This document shows, in pieces, positions 33,530 to 46,564 of a stretch of DNA of 64,000 nt; position 1 is the first letter of the stretch; the number at the start of each line of letters is the position of its first letter. Origin of the DNA: Kineococcus mangrovi. GTDB taxonomy: Bacteria; Actinomycetota; Actinomycetes; Actinomycetales; Kineococcaceae. The stretch covers positions 496,001 through 560,000 of the forward strand of contig NZ_JBGGTQ010000003.1 of assembly GCF_041320705.1 (NCBI RefSeq), read 5' to 3'. The position numbers and the translations under genes were made by a program. Below the pieces are notes generated by a model, which ran no database searches, was not told where the DNA came from, and saw only the letters and a list, made by a program, of their open reading frames with translations.

Positions 33530-35218
33530 TCAGGTGCGCGTGAGGGTGCGGGTGAGGGTGCGCCGCAGCCGGGGCACGCCCTGGCACCGGCCCGCGTGCT
33601 CCACCTCGACGTCCGCCGTCCCGTCGGCGCCGAGCACGACGGTCATGACGCCGTTGTCGAACCAGGGGCCGTGCTCGACCTCCCAGGCGACGTCGGCCTC
33701 CCGGACCCCCGCCAGCAGGGCCAGGCCCCGGAGCAGGGCCCGCATCGGGATGCGGTCCAGGACGCGGTTGGCGACCTGCATGCCACGTTCGAGGGGGTTG
33801 CGGAAGGGGGACATGACGAGCTGGTGGACCACCGTGCGGGCCGGGTCGAGCCCCGGGACGTCGACGCGCGCCGTGTAGCTGCAGTGCACGTCACCGGACA
33901 GCAGCAGCACGCTGGCGGGTGGTTCGGGGGTTCGGCCCACCTGGCCCAGCAGGGCGACGAGGTCGACGAACGAGGGGTGGAACGCCGCCCAGTGCTCCAG
34001 GTCCGCGGCCTGCCGCAGCCACTCTCCCCAGCGCGCCGCCCGGCGGCCGAACCGCCCGTCGGCGAGCGCGGCGTCGAAGGTCTCGGCGTGGTGGATGCCG
34101 TGCAGCAGGAAGGCGGGCAGCGTCGTGGCCAGCAGCAGGTGCCGGGCGCCGGGGGCCAGGGCCCGCTCGCGGACCCACTCCCACTCGGCCGCGTCGGTCA
34201 TCCGCCGGGCACCGGGTGTCAGCTGCCGGGCGCACCGGGAGTCGATCGCCACCAGTCGCGTCGAGCCCAGCTCGCGGGTGAAGCTCCACCGCGCGGAGGT
34301 GGGCTCGGCGTCGGCGGTGCGGGCGAACTCGTCCAGGACCGCGTCGCGCTCGGCGTCGTCCTCGATCGCGCGCAGCGCGGCCAGCAGGTGGTCGCGGGCC
34401 AGCTCGTCGGGGGAGAGGTTCCCCAGGTGCTGGTAGATCCAGTAGCTGCCGAAGGCGCCGGTGACGCGCTCGCGCCACCACGGCCGGCGCGAGACCTCCG
34501 CGCGCCACACGTCGGAGGTGTTCCAGTCGTCGCGCAGGTCGTGGTCGTCCAGCAGCATGCACGTCGGCACCGTCGACAGCAGCCAGCGCACCGGGTCCGG
34601 CCCCCACGTCTCCCGGTAGAGCCAGGTGTACTCCTCGAAGTCCCCGATCTCGTCGCGGACCGCGGCGTCCTCGTCGGGGCGGCCCGCGTGCCGTTCCCGC
34701 AGCCGGTCCACGATGCCGGGGTTGGGGTCGTCGGCGTAGACCTGGTCGCCCACGAAGAGCAGCAGGTCCGGGTGCGGGGCCGGTGCCTCGTCCCGCAGCC
34801 GGTGGGCCAGCGCCGACAGCGCGTCGACGCCGACGAGCCGCGTGGACCCCTCCCCGTCGTCGCCCGCGCGACGGCAGGAGCCGAAGGCGATCCGGACCGC
34901 GGCACCGGGCGCCGGGGTGCGGATGTGGCTCTCCGGCCACGCCCAGGTCCCGGCCGGCGGCGGCCACAGCGGCGTGTCGTCGAGCCGGACGGCGTAGGGC
35001 AGGGACGCGCCGGCCGGCAGCTCCGTCACGACGACGAGGGCGAAGTGGTGCCCGTGCAGCGTCAGGGTCGGGCTCGAGGCGGTCCGCCCGGTGCCGTCGG
35101 GCAACCGGACGTCGACGTGCACGAGGCCGGGTCCGTCCACCTCCACCCACACCGTGGCGCTGGTGGCGTCGACGTGGCGCAGGACCGGACCGAGGAGGGG
35201 GACGGGCACGGGCCCCAT
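33530..35218 (-). CDS. PhoD-like metallophosphatase (alkaline phosphatase D family)
   Basis: A 562-residue protein. An N-terminal beta-sandwich domain (about 1-100, ATVWVEVDGPGLVHVDV) precedes the metallophosphatase core: FGSCRRAGD, LLLFVGDQVYAD, CMLLDDHDLRDDW and LLLSGDVHCSYTA. These carry the Asp/Asn/His ligands for a two-metal site. No secretion signal is visible, unlike classical Tat-exported PhoD, so a cytoplasmic phosphodiesterase or phosphatase is more likely. The C-terminus is a short Arg/Thr repeat (RTLTRTLTRT) encoded by a GGGTGCG-type tract. The right end of the inserted element lies 18 bp beyond the stop. Confidence 0.88.
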   Translation of the reverse strand: MGPVPVPLLGPVLRHVDATSATVWVEVDGPGLVHVDVRLPDGTGRTASSPTLTLHGHHFALVVVTELPAGASLPYAVRLDDTPLWPPPAGTWAWPESHIRTPAPGAAVRIAFGSCRRAGDDGEGSTRLVGVDALSALAHRLRDEAPAPHPDLLLFVGDQVYADDPNPGIVDRLRERHAGRPDEDAAVRDEIGDFEEYTWLYRETWGPDPVRWLLSTVPTCMLLDDHDLRDDWNTSDVWRAEVSRRPWWRERVTGAFGSYWIYQHLGNLSPDELARDHLLAALRAIEDDAERDAVLDEFARTADAEPTSARWSFTRELGSTRLVAIDSRCARQLTPGARRMTDAAEWEWVRERALAPGARHLLLATTLPAFLLHGIHHAETFDAALADGRFGRRAARWGEWLRQAADLEHWAAFHPSFVDLVALLGQVGRTPEPPASVLLLSGDVHCSYTARVDVPGLDPARTVVHQLVMSPFRNPLERGMQVANRVLDRIPMRALLRGLALLAGVREADVAWEVEHGPWFDNGVMTVVLGADGTADVEVEHAGRCQGVPRLRRTLTRTLTRT

Positions 35219-35241
35219 CGTGGACCCCGGGGCGGAGCCGC

Positions 35242-35279
35242 GTGCGGTGCGGGTGCGGTGCGGGTGCGGTGCGGGTGCG
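35242..35279. repeat. 11-bp tandem repeat, about 3.5 copies
   Basis: GTGCGGTGCGG is repeated head to tail at 35242, 35253 and 35264, with a partial fourth copy. It lies between phoD and the kinase-like gene. A slippage-prone tract; a related GGGTGCG tract encodes the PhoD C-terminus. Confidence 0.85.
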
Positions 35280-35292
35280 ACGTCCGCCCGGT

Positions 35293-35964
35293 TCAGCCCG
35301 CGAGCGGTCGGGTGCTCACGAGGAACGTCCCCGGGACGCCGGCGCCCCCGGTGCCCGCCACGACGAGGCGTGCGCGCTCCCAGGGCCGCTGGGCGGCCTG
35401 GAACGGCACCTCCTCGCGGTCCCACTCGTCCCAGAACGCCTCCGCCTGCTCCGGGTCGCCGTTCACGCCGGAGGCGACGTCCCGGGCCAGGCCGCGCGCA
35501 CGGGCCACCTCGACGTCGGACTGCACCCACGCGACGGCGTCGAGGAGGCCGGTGACGTCGCGCCGGGCCGCCCCGACGCCCTCGACGAGCAGCAGCCGGG
35601 TCCCGGCGGGCACCTCGACGGCCCCGTCGCGGCCGTTCGGCCGCCAGCCCGGCGGGACGAACCGCACGGCCCCGCCCGCCCGGAAGGGGCGCAGGACCCC
35701 GTCGGCGAGGAGGTCGGCCCAGTCGAAGAACGAGTGGTGCCAGGCGAGGTCGTCGGTGTGGACGACCGCGCAGGGCACACCGCGGTGCGTCGCCTCGGCG
35801 TGCAGGGCAGCGGTGAGCGTCGTCTTCCCCGCGGCGCTGCGGCCGTCGACGGCGGCGACGACCCGCCCCGCGAGGTCCAGCCCGGCCAGGAGCTCGACGA
35901 GGACCTCACCGCCCGCGGCGCGACGCCACGGCCCGGCGGCCGGTTCCCCGTCGTGCAGCCTCAC
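35293..35964 (-). CDS. Uridine-kinase-like P-loop nucleoside kinase
   Basis: A 223-residue protein. The P-loop is GRSAAGKTT (about residues 41-49), and VVHTDDLAWHHS follows where uridine/pantothenate kinases bind substrate. LLVEGVGAA is a Walker-B-like strand. It resembles the short actinobacterial proteins called uridine kinase, though the true substrate is not established. The first ~25 residues are low-complexity. It sits 18 bases after the SGNH gene and 74 before phoD, all on one strand, so one operon is possible. Confidence 0.75.
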   Translation of the reverse strand: MRLHDGEPAAGPWRRAAGGEVLVELLAGLDLAGRVVAAVDGRSAAGKTTLTAALHAEATHRGVPCAVVHTDDLAWHHSFFDWADLLADGVLRPFRAGGAVRFVPPGWRPNGRDGAVEVPAGTRLLLVEGVGAARRDVTGLLDAVAWVQSDVEVARARGLARDVASGVNGDPEQAEAFWDEWDREEVPFQAAQRPWERARLVVAGTGGAGVPGTFLVSTRPLAG

Positions 35965-35982
35965 CGGGACCTCAGGCGCCGG

Positions 35983-36585
35983 TCACGGCTGGGGGACGCC
36001 CAGCCAGTCGTACCAGCCGCTGTGCAGCACCAGCCACGCCAGCAGCCCGTACCCGGCCTGGCCGGGGTGGGTGCCGTCGGAGGCGGCGAGGTCGGCGTAC
36101 CAGTCCTCGTGCTCCAGCAGCGGGGAGAAGGTGTCGACGTAGGCGATCCGGCGGCGCGCGCACACGTCGGCGAACGCGTCGGCGAGGTCACCGATGCGGT
36201 CGTTGCGCTCGGCGTCGGAGACGGGGGTGGGGCCCACGACGAGCGTCGGCAACCCCCGTGCCTCGCACTCGTCGAGGACGTTGGCGAGGTTGAGGCGGCT
36301 GCGCGCGAGCGTCGTGCCCGCGTCGAGGTCGGCGTGGCCCAGGCCCACGACGAGGCGGTGCTCGTCGCCGCCGACGAACCGGCGGGAGGTCTCCTCGCGC
36401 CAGCGGCCGTTCAGCTCGGTGGTCGTCTCACCCGGCACGCCGAGCGGGAAGAAGGTCACGTCGCGGTCCTCGCGCGGGGTGCGGGCCGAGACGCGGCCCA
36501 CCCAGCCCAGCGCGCGGGGGTCGCCGACCCCCGTGACGAACTCGTCGCCGACGAGGCACACCCGCACGTCGTAGCGGCCGTTCAC
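35983..36585 (-). CDS. SGNH/GDSL-fold protein with Glu in place of the nucleophilic Ser
   Basis: A 200-residue SGNH-fold protein. Block I reads VCLVGDEFVTGVGD: the catalytic Ser of GDS is Glu15 (codon GAG). Block V keeps SDGTHPGQAGY with the catalytic Asp-His pair. Block III, usually GxND, is weak (VGLGHADLDAG). From memory, a GDE variant recurs in actinobacterial relatives, so this may be an established subgroup rather than a decayed gene. Ordinary ester hydrolysis is doubtful. The GTG at 36585 has AGGA upstream at a usable distance. Confidence 0.72.
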   Translation of the reverse strand: MNGRYDVRVCLVGDEFVTGVGDPRALGWVGRVSARTPREDRDVTFFPLGVPGETTTELNGRWREETSRRFVGGDEHRLVVGLGHADLDAGTTLARSRLNLANVLDECEARGLPTLVVGPTPVSDAERNDRIGDLADAFADVCARRRIAYVDTFSPLLEHEDWYADLAASDGTHPGQAGYGLLAWLVLHSGWYDWLGVPQP

Positions 36586-36699
36586 TGCTGGTCCTCGCTC
36601 ACGCGGGTCGTGCTCCTCGTCGTCAGGGTGGTCGGGGTGGTCTGCGCTGCGGGTCCGGTGCGGCGCCCCGCGGTCGGGGCGAGGATAGTCGCTCGCACG

Positions 36700-36737
36700 C
36701 ACGGACCCCGCCACCCTCACGGGTGACGGGGTCCGTG
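36700..36737 (-). terminator. Terminator downstream of kgd
   Basis: CACGGACCCCG (36700-36710) and CGGGGTCCGTG (36727-36737) form a perfect 11-bp stem. It extends inward by a CCACCC/GGGTGA pairing with one mismatch and a TCAC loop. It lies just after the kgd stop. Confidence 0.8.
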
Positions 36738-36747
36738 GGCGCGGGGG

Positions 36748-39700
36748 TCAGCGCGTGAACGCGGCCTCGACGATCTCGCGCTGCTCGGCCTGGTGGCGCT
36801 TGGCCGACCCGGCCGCGGGCGAGGCCGACGCCGGCCGCGACACGAGGCGCAGCTTGGCGGCCAGCGACGGGAACAGGCCCATCGCGACGTGCCACCAGCC
36901 GCCCTGGTTCGCCGGCTCCTCCTGCACCCACACCGGTTCGGCGTTCGGGAACTGCGACAGGACGGACAGGACCTGCTGCACGGGCAGCGGGGCGAGCTGC
37001 TCCAGGCGCACGACCGCGGTGGACGTGTCGCCGCGGGACGCGCGCTCGGCGACGAGGTCCCAGTAGACCTTCCCCGAGCACAGCAGCACCCGGTCGACCT
37101 TCGCCGGGTCCAGCCCGCCCTGGTCGCCGACGACCTCCTGGAACGTGCCCGACGTGAAGTCCTCGACGTCCGAGGTCGCGGCCTTCAGGCGCAGCATCGA
37201 CTTCGGGGTGAAGACGACCAGGGGCTTGCGGGGGCGGGCGTAGGCCTGGCGCCGCAGCAGGTGGAAGTAGCTGGCGGGCGTCGAGGGGACGGCCACCGTC
37301 ATGTTCTCCTCGGCGCACAGCTGCAGGAAGCGCTCGATGCGCCCCGAGGAGTGGTCCGGGCCCTGACCCTCGTACCCGTGCGGCAGCAGGAGCACGACGG
37401 AGGAGCGCTGGCCCCACTTCTGCTCACCGGCGGCGATGAACTCGTCGATGACGGTCTGCGCGCCGTTGAAGAAGTCGCCGAACTGGGCCTCCCACAGCAC
37501 GAGCGCGTCGGGCCGCTCGACCGAGTAGCCGTACTCGAAACCCATCGCGGCGTACTCGGACAGCAGGGAGTCGTAGATCCAGAACTTCGCCTGCTCGGCC
37601 CCCTCGCGCCCCAGGTACAGCAGCGGGGTCCACTCGTCACCGGTCACCCGGTCGGTGAGCACCGCGTGGCGGGAGACGAACGTGCCGCGCCGGGAGTCCT
37701 GACCGGACAACCGGATCGGGGTGCCCTCCATGAGCAGGGAACCGAAGGCGAGCAGTTCGCCCCAGCCCCAGTCGATCCCGCCCTCGGTCGACATCTGCGC
37801 GCGCTTGTCGAGCAGCTGGCGCAGCTTGGGGTGCACGGTGAAGCCCTCCGGCGGGTTCGCCTGCACCTCGCCGATGTGCTTCAGCACGGCCGCCTCGACG
37901 GCGGTCTCGCGCGCCTGCGCCGGGGTCTGCTCGTCGGCCTCCTGCGCGGACGGCTTCTCCAGGCCGCCGCGGCTGTCGCCGTCCCCGGACCCGCCGTTCT
38001 TCGTGCCCCTGGTCTCGGCGAACGCGCGCTCGAGCTGGGCGGAGTAGTCGCGCAGCGCCTCCTCGGCCTCCTCGACGGAGATGTCGCCGCGGCCGATGAG
38101 GCCCTCGGTGTAGCTCTTGCGCACCGAGCGCTTCTTCTCGATGAGGTTGTACATGAGCGGCTGCGTCATCGAGGGGTCGTCGCCCTCGTTGTGACCGCGG
38201 CGGCGGTAGCAGACCATGTCGATGACGACGTCCTTGTCGAACTCCTGGCGGAACTCGAACGCCAGCTGCGCCACCCGGACGCACGCCTCGGGGTCGTCGC
38301 CGTTCACGTGGAAGATCGGCGCCTGGATCATCCGGCCGACGTCGGTGCAGTACACCGACGAGCGCGAGGACGCCGGGGCCGTGGTGAACCCGACCTGGTT
38401 GTTGATGACGACGTGGACCGTGCCGCCCGTGCGGTACCCGCGCAGCTGCGACAGGTTGAGCGTCTCGGCGACGACGCCCTGACCGGCGAACGCCGCGTCC
38501 CCGTGGATGAGGACGGGCAGCACCGGGAACGAGGCGCCGGCGAGGTTGATGCGGTCCTGCTTGGCCCGGGCCACGCCCTCCAGGACCGGGTCGACGGCCT
38601 CGAGGTGGGAGGGGTTCGCGGCGACGTAGACCTTCGTCCGCTCACCGTCCTCGCCGGTGAACGTCCCCTCGGTGCCGAGGTGGTACTTCACGTCCCCCGA
38701 GCCCTGGACGGTGCGCGGGTCCTGCATGCCCTCGAACTCGCGGAACACCTGCGAGTAGCTCTTGCCCGCGATGTTCGTCAGCACGTTCAGCCGGCCGCGG
38801 TGGGCCATCCCGAGGCAGACCTCGTCCATGCCGTTCGTCGCCGCGCGCGAGAGCAGCGCGTCGAGCAGGGCGATGACGGACTCCCCGCCCTCGAGGGAGA
38901 AGCGCTTCTGCCCCACGTACTTCGTCTGCAGGAACGTCTCGAACGCCTCGGCGGCGTTGAGGCGGCGCAGGACGCGCAGCTGCTCGGCCGCGGTCGGCTT
39001 GGCGTACGGGCGCTCCACCCGGTCCTGGATCCACTGGCGCTGGTCCGGTTCCTGGATGTGCATGTACTCGATGCCGACGGTGCGGCAGTAGGAGTCGCGC
39101 AGGACGCCCAGGACGTCGCGCAGCTTCATGTGCGCCTTGCCGCCGAAGCCGCCGGTGGGGAACTCCCGGTCGAGGTCCCACAGCGTGAGGCCGTGGGTCT
39201 CGATCTCGAGGTCGGGGTGCATCCGCTGCTTGTACTCCAGCGGGTCGGTGTCGGCCATGAGGTGACCGCGCACGCGGAACGCGTGGATGAGCTCGACCAG
39301 CCGCGCCGTCTTGTTGATCTGGTCGTCGTGGCTGATGGAGATGTCCGGCGTCCAGCGGATCGGCTGGTACGGGATGTGCAGCGCCTGGAAGACGCGGTCG
39401 TAGAACCCGTCCTCACCCAGCAGCTTGGAGTGCACGATCCGCAGGAACTCCCCGGACCCGGCGCCCTGGATGATCCGGTGGTCGTACGTCGAGGTCAGCG
39501 TGATGACCTTGCTGACGGCCAGGCGCGTCAGCGTCTCCTCGCTGGCGCCCTGGTACTCGGCCGGGTACTCCATCGCGCCGACGCCGATGATGGCGCCCTG
39601 GCCCTTGACCAGGCGGGGCACCGAGTGGACGGTCCCGATCGTGCCGGGGTTGGTCAGCGAGATCGTCGTCCCGGCGAAGTCCTCGGTCGTGAGCTTGCCG

Positions 39701-40575
39701 CCGCGGGCGCGCCGCACGACGTCCTCGTAGGCGGCCCAGAACTCGCCGAAGTCCTTGCTCTCGCACCCCTTGACCGCGGGCACCATGAGCTGGCGCGACC
39801 CGTCGGGCTTGGGCAGGTCGATCGCGATGCCGAGGTTGACGTGCGCGGGCTGCAGGACGGCCGGCTTGCCCTTGGCGTCGGTCGTGTACGCGGCGTTCAT
39901 CGTCGGCATCGCCGACAGGGCCTCCACGACGGCGAAGCCGATGAGGTGGGTGAAGGAGACCTTGCCGCCGCGGGCGCGCTTGAGGTGGTTGTTGATGACG
40001 ATGCGGTTGTCGACCAGCAGCTTGGCCGGGACCGCGCGCACGCTCGTCGCGGTGGGGACCTCCAGGGAGTCCTCCATGTTCGTCACGACCCGGGCGGCGG
40101 GGCCGCGCAGCGGGGAGACGGTGTCCTGCGCCGGGGCCGCCGGCTCCTCAGCGGGCTTCGGGGCGGGCTTCGGGGCGGGCTTCGGGGCGGGCTTCGGGGT
40201 CGCCTTCGGAGCGGCCTTCGGAGCGGCCTTCGAGGCGGGCTTCGGCGTCGCCTTCGGGGCGGCCTTCGGGGCGGGCTCGGCGGCCGGCTCCTCGGGGGCC
40301 TTCGCGGCGGGCTCCTCCTGAGGGGCCGGGGCCGGCGGGGTGGTCGACCCCGTCGTCGCGCCCTGCGTGGTGCCGTTCGTGCCGTTCGCGCCCGCCGACC
40401 TCGTCGTGCCCGCCGGGTTGTCGGCGGGGGAGTAGTCCTCGAAGAAGTCCCACCACGCCTCGTCGACGGAGTTCTTGTCGGCCTGGTACTGCTCGAACAG
40501 CTCGTCCACGAGCCACTCGTTGGGACCGAAGGTGGCTGCGATCTTGTCCTCGTGGTGCGAGGGCTGTGATGGCAC
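36748..40575 (-). CDS. kgd: Multifunctional 2-oxoglutarate decarboxylase/dehydrogenase E1 fused to succinyltransferase domain
   Basis: A 1275-residue actinobacterial OdhA/Kgd-type protein that runs the 2-oxoglutarate step of the TCA cycle with thiamine diphosphate. Order: an N-terminal [16 protein letters not shown] segment, an Ala/Pro/Lys linker (about residues 60-165), an E2-like acyltransferase domain (about 180-420, with [15 protein letters not shown]), then the E1 domain with [29 protein letters not shown] and the transketolase-like C-terminal half ([17 protein letters not shown]). GTG at 40575 is chosen because an upstream in-frame GTG at 40641 overlaps the TAGGGT -10 box. A strong terminator follows. 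Confidence 0.96.
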   Translation of the reverse strand: MPSQPSHHEDKIAATFGPNEWLVDELFEQYQADKNSVDEAWWDFFEDYSPADNPAGTTRSAGANGTNGTTQGATTGSTTPPAPAPQEEPAAKAPEEPAAEPAPKAAPKATPKPASKAAPKAAPKATPKPAPKPAPKPAPKPAEEPAAPAQDTVSPLRGPAARVVTNMEDSLEVPTATSVRAVPAKLLVDNRIVINNHLKRARGGKVSFTHLIGFAVVEALSAMPTMNAAYTTDAKGKPAVLQPAHVNLGIAIDLPKPDGSRQLMVPAVKGCESKDFGEFWAAYEDVVRRARGGKLTTEDFAGTTISLTNPGTIGTVHSVPRLVKGQGAIIGVGAMEYPAEYQGASEETLTRLAVSKVITLTSTYDHRIIQGAGSGEFLRIVHSKLLGEDGFYDRVFQALHIPYQPIRWTPDISISHDDQINKTARLVELIHAFRVRGHLMADTDPLEYKQRMHPDLEIETHGLTLWDLDREFPTGGFGGKAHMKLRDVLGVLRDSYCRTVGIEYMHIQEPDQRQWIQDRVERPYAKPTAAEQLRVLRRLNAAEAFETFLQTKYVGQKRFSLEGGESVIALLDALLSRAATNGMDEVCLGMAHRGRLNVLTNIAGKSYSQVFREFEGMQDPRTVQGSGDVKYHLGTEGTFTGEDGERTKVYVAANPSHLEAVDPVLEGVARAKQDRINLAGASFPVLPVLIHGDAAFAGQGVVAETLNLSQLRGYRTGGTVHVVINNQVGFTTAPASSRSSVYCTDVGRMIQAPIFHVNGDDPEACVRVAQLAFEFRQEFDKDVVIDMVCYRRRGHNEGDDPSMTQPLMYNLIEKKRSVRKSYTEGLIGRGDISVEEAEEALRDYSAQLERAFAETRGTKNGGSGDGDSRGGLEKPSAQEADEQTPAQARETAVEAAVLKHIGEVQANPPEGFTVHPKLRQLLDKRAQMSTEGGIDWGWGELLAFGSLLMEGTPIRLSGQDSRRGTFVSRHAVLTDRVTGDEWTPLLYLGREGAEQAKFWIYDSLLSEYAAMGFEYGYSVERPDALVLWEAQFGDFFNGAQTVIDEFIAAGEQKWGQRSSVVLLLPHGYEGQGPDHSSGRIERFLQLCAEENMTVAVPSTPASYFHLLRRQAYARPRKPLVVFTPKSMLRLKAATSDVEDFTSGTFQEVVGDQGGLDPAKVDRVLLCSGKVYWDLVAERASRGDTSTAVVRLEQLAPLPVQQVLSVLSQFPNAEPVWVQEEPANQGGWWHVAMGLFPSLAAKLRLVSRPASASPAAGSAKRHQAEQREIVEAAFTR

Positions 40576-40639
40576 GGCGGTGTCGCCTTCTTCCTGGGTG
40601 ACCGAACGGGTGTTCGTGCTCGACTGCGGGCGCCCGTTC

Positions 40640-40645
40640 ACCCTA
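40640..40645 (-). promoter_or_regulatory. -10 box of kgd
   Basis: TAGGGT on the minus strand lies about 64 nt before the chosen kgd start. The resulting ~55-nt leader carries the ribosome site (GAAGG). Confidence 0.4.
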
Positions 40646-40675
40646 TCCCGGTGTGGTATGCGCCTGTCTGCCGCC

Positions 40676-44193
<3,518 letters not shown>

Positions 44194-44197
44194 CCGG

Positions 44198-45022
44198 TTG
44201 ATCCTCGAGGGCGTGCGACACGCGGACGGCTCACCCGTCGACGTCGTCACGTCCGGGGCCGGACCCGGGCTCGTCCTCGTCCACGGGGCCCGGCCCGCGG
44301 CCGACTACGGCAGGCTCGCCGACCGGCTGGCGGGCCGCTTCACCGTCCACCGCTACGACCGCGAGCAGACCGGCCGGGACGGGGCCCGGTACGCCGTCGC
44401 CGACGACGTCGCCCTGCTCGGCGCGGTCCTGACGCGCACCCGGGCCCGGCTCGTGCTCGGTCACGGCCTCGGCGGGCTCGTCGCGCTGCTGGCCACGGCC
44501 GGCCTGCTCGACCGGTGCGTCGACCGCGTCGCCGTCTACGACGCCGTCCTTCCCATCGACGGCTCGGTGCCGGAGGAGGCCCTGGAGCAGGCCGCGCGGG
44601 CGCTCGCGACGAACGCCCCGGACCTCGCCCTGGCCCACCTGGACCGCCACCTGCGCACGTCCTCGCTGCAGGCCGTCGCCCGCAGCGAACGCGTCCAGCG
44701 CCTGCTCGGCGGGGTGCTGGCCCGGACCGAGTGGGGCCGCTCCACGGCGGCCCGGCTGCCGCAGGTGCTCGCCGAGACCCGGGCCGGGTTGCAGTTCGAC
44801 GGGCCCGCCGAGGTCTACGCCGACCTGCCCGCGCGGGCGCTGCTGCTGACGGGGGAGCGGTCCCCGGCGTTCTTCGGCGAGGCCGCCCACGCCATGGCCG
44901 CCGCCGTCCCGACCGCCACGGCCCTGGTCGCGGGCGGGTGCGGGCACGACTCGCTGCTGCGCGCCGCGCGGCGCTGCGTCATCCCGCTGGAGACGTTCCT
45001 CGGCGGGGACACCCTGTTCTGA
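44198..45022 (+). CDS. Alpha/beta-hydrolase fold protein lacking the nucleophilic serine (second copy type)
   Basis: A 274-residue protein with an oxyanion-loop strand LVLVHGARPAADY and a C-terminal GGCGHDSLL where the catalytic His would sit. The nucleophile elbow reads LVLGHGLGGL: Gly90 replaces the Ser of GHSxG. It resembles a serine-less MenH/haloperoxidase-type protein. The start is TTG at 44198, five bases after the guaB1 stop, or GTG at 44213 with GAGG close by. It is probably co-transcribed with guaB1. Confidence 0.72.
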   Translation: MILEGVRHADGSPVDVVTSGAGPGLVLVHGARPAADYGRLADRLAGRFTVHRYDREQTGRDGARYAVADDVALLGAVLTRTRARLVLGHGLGGLVALLATAGLLDRCVDRVAVYDAVLPIDGSVPEEALEQAARALATNAPDLALAHLDRHLRTSSLQAVARSERVQRLLGGVLARTEWGRSTAARLPQVLAETRAGLQFDGPAEVYADLPARALLLTGERSPAFFGEAAHAMAAAVPTATALVAGGCGHDSLLRAARRCVIPLETFLGGDTLF

Positions 45023-45109
45023 GCCGTCCTCGGGGACGCGACGAGGTCGGGGTCGGCGCCGGCCCGTCGGGGCCACGGGTCGACCGGGCCCGCTCGGCGC
45101 ACCTGCCAC

Positions 45110-45115
45110 TACGAT
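45110..45115 (+). promoter_or_regulatory. -10 box upstream of the CNNM-gene leader ORF
   Basis: TACGAT lies ten bases before the ATG at 45126 and matches the box at 58814-58819. It supports near-leaderless translation of the short ORF. Confidence 0.45.
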
Positions 45116-45125
45116 CGTGGACGCC

Positions 45126-45224
45126 ATGAGCTCAAGTGCCCGGGTCGACCCCGACCCCCCCTCCCGCCACCACCCGCGCCCGGCGCTCGCCGGGGAGCTC
45201 TCGCCGGGGGCCCCCGGGTGCTGA
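45126..45224 (+). CDS. Possible 32-residue leader peptide coupled to the CNNM gene
   Basis: A short Pro/Ser/Arg-rich ORF beginning MSSSARVDPDPPSRH. Its TGA stop overlaps the GTG start of the downstream membrane-protein gene within GTGCTGA, so translation of one could feed the other. A -10 box ten bases before its ATG suggests it is the first thing read on the message. No family is recognised. It could be a regulatory leader; it is not yet shown to be translated. Confidence 0.4.
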   Translation: MSSSARVDPDPPSRHHPRPALAGELSPGAPGC

Positions 45225-46564
45225 CCGAGTGGCTCCTCCTGCTCGTCGGGATCGTCCTCACCCTCGGGACCGCCGTGTTCGTCGCGGCCGAGTTCGCGTT
45301 CGTCACCCTCGACCGCTTCACCGTCGAGAAGGCCGTCGAGGACGGTGACCGCCGCGCCGCCGGTGTCCTGCCCGCGCTGCGCACCCTGTCGACCCAGCTG
45401 TCCGGGGCCCAGGTCGGCATCACCCTCACGACCCTGCTCGTCGGCTACCTCACCGAACCATCCCTCGCGTCCCTGCTGAGCGGCCCGCTCACCTCCCTCG
45501 GGCTCGGTGAGCGGCTCGCGGGCACCGTCGCCGGGGTGGTCAGCGTCGTCATCGCGGCCGCGTTCTCGATGGTCGTCGGCGAGCTCATCCCCAAGAACCT
45601 CGCGCTGTCAGTGCCGCTGCGGACGGCCGGCGTCGTCGCGCCCCTGCAGCGCGGGTTCACCTGGTTCACCGGCCCGCTCATCCGCGTCCTGAACGGCAGC
45701 GCGAACCGGTTCCTGCGCCTGATCGGCGTCGAACCGCAGGAGGAGCTGTCCGGGGCCCGCTCGGCCCGCGAGCTGGCGGCCCTGGTCCGCCGCTCGGCCG
45801 ACCTGGGGACCCTCGACGAGGGCACCGCGAACCTCATCAGCCGCTCGCTGCTGTTCGGCGACCAGACCGCCGCCGACGTCATGACCCCGCGGGTGCGGAT
45901 GGAGGTCGTCCGGTTGGGGGAGTCCGCCGCCGACGTCGTCGCGCGCGCCCGGGCGACGGGGCACTCCCGCTTCCCGGTGACGGGCGACGACGACGACGAC
46001 GTGCGCGGGGTCGTCCACCTCAAGGCGGCCGTGGCCGTCCCGGCCGACCGGCGCCACGACGTGCCCGCGGCGGCGCTCATGACCGACGCCCGGCGCGTGC
46101 CGGACTCCCTGACGCTCGAACCGCTGCTGGTCCAGCTGCGGCAGAAGGGGTTGCAGCTCGCCGTGGTCGTGGACGAGTACGGCGGGACCGCCGGCGTGGT
46201 GACGCTGGAGGACCTCGTGGAGGAGATCGTCGGCGACGTCTCCGACGAGCACGACCGCGACCGGGGGGGCCTGCGCCAGCACCGCGACGCGACGTGGACG
46301 GTCCCCGGGCTGGCCCGCCCGGACGAGGTCCGCGACGCCACCGGCGTCGACGTCCCCGACGACCCCGCCTACGAGACCGTCGGCGGTTTCGTCATGGCCC
46401 GGCTGGGTCGCATCCCCGCCGTCGGCGACGAGGTCGAGGTCGACGGCGCCGTCCTGCGGGTGGCGCGGATGGAGGGCCGGCGGGTCGAGCGGTTGCGCCT
46501 GCGGCCGACCGCGGCGGCCGGCGCGGCACCGGCCGCCGCGGTGGGCGAGGGGGGTGCCCGGTGA
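45218..46564 (+). CDS. CNNM/CorC-type membrane protein (hemolysin-family) with CBS pair and CorC domain
   Basis: A 448-residue protein. The N-terminal CNNM (DUF21) membrane domain has VAAEFAFVTLDRF and VVGELIPKNLALS, and covers about residues 1-190. A CBS pair (VMTPRVRM to VVTLEDLVEEIVGDVSDE) follows, then a C-terminal CorC/HlyC domain (PAYETVGGFVMARLGRIPAVGDEVEVDG). Such proteins are linked to Mg2+ (and Co2+) efflux or homeostasis. The last 20 residues are Ala-rich. Its stop overlaps the next gene (GTGA), giving a pair of related proteins. Confidence 0.9.
   Translation: MLTEWLLLLVGIVLTLGTAVFVAAEFAFVTLDRFTVEKAVEDGDRRAAGVLPALRTLSTQLSGAQVGITLTTLLVGYLTEPSLASLLSGPLTSLGLGERLAGTVAGVVSVVIAAAFSMVVGELIPKNLALSVPLRTAGVVAPLQRGFTWFTGPLIRVLNGSANRFLRLIGVEPQEELSGARSARELAALVRRSADLGTLDEGTANLISRSLLFGDQTAADVMTPRVRMEVVRLGESAADVVARARATGHSRFPVTGDDDDDVRGVVHLKAAVAVPADRRHDVPAAALMTDARRVPDSLTLEPLLVQLRQKGLQLAVVVDEYGGTAGVVTLEDLVEEIVGDVSDEHDRDRGGLRQHRDATWTVPGLARPDEVRDATGVDVPDDPAYETVGGFVMARLGRIPAVGDEVEVDGAVLRVARMEGRRVERLRLRPTAAAGAAPAAAVGEGGAR

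Noticed and set aside
40140-40290. Repetitive GGCTTCGGGGCG-type tract looking like a tandem repeat or frameshift zone
   Set aside because: It encodes the Ala/Pro/Lys linker between the N-terminal segment and the acyltransferase domain of Kgd; the frame is intact.
36793-40569. Very long open frame on the plus strand opposite kgd
   Set aside because: It is a by-product of extreme GC bias antisense to a certain gene; its product is low-complexity Gly/Arg/Leu/Val with no domain.
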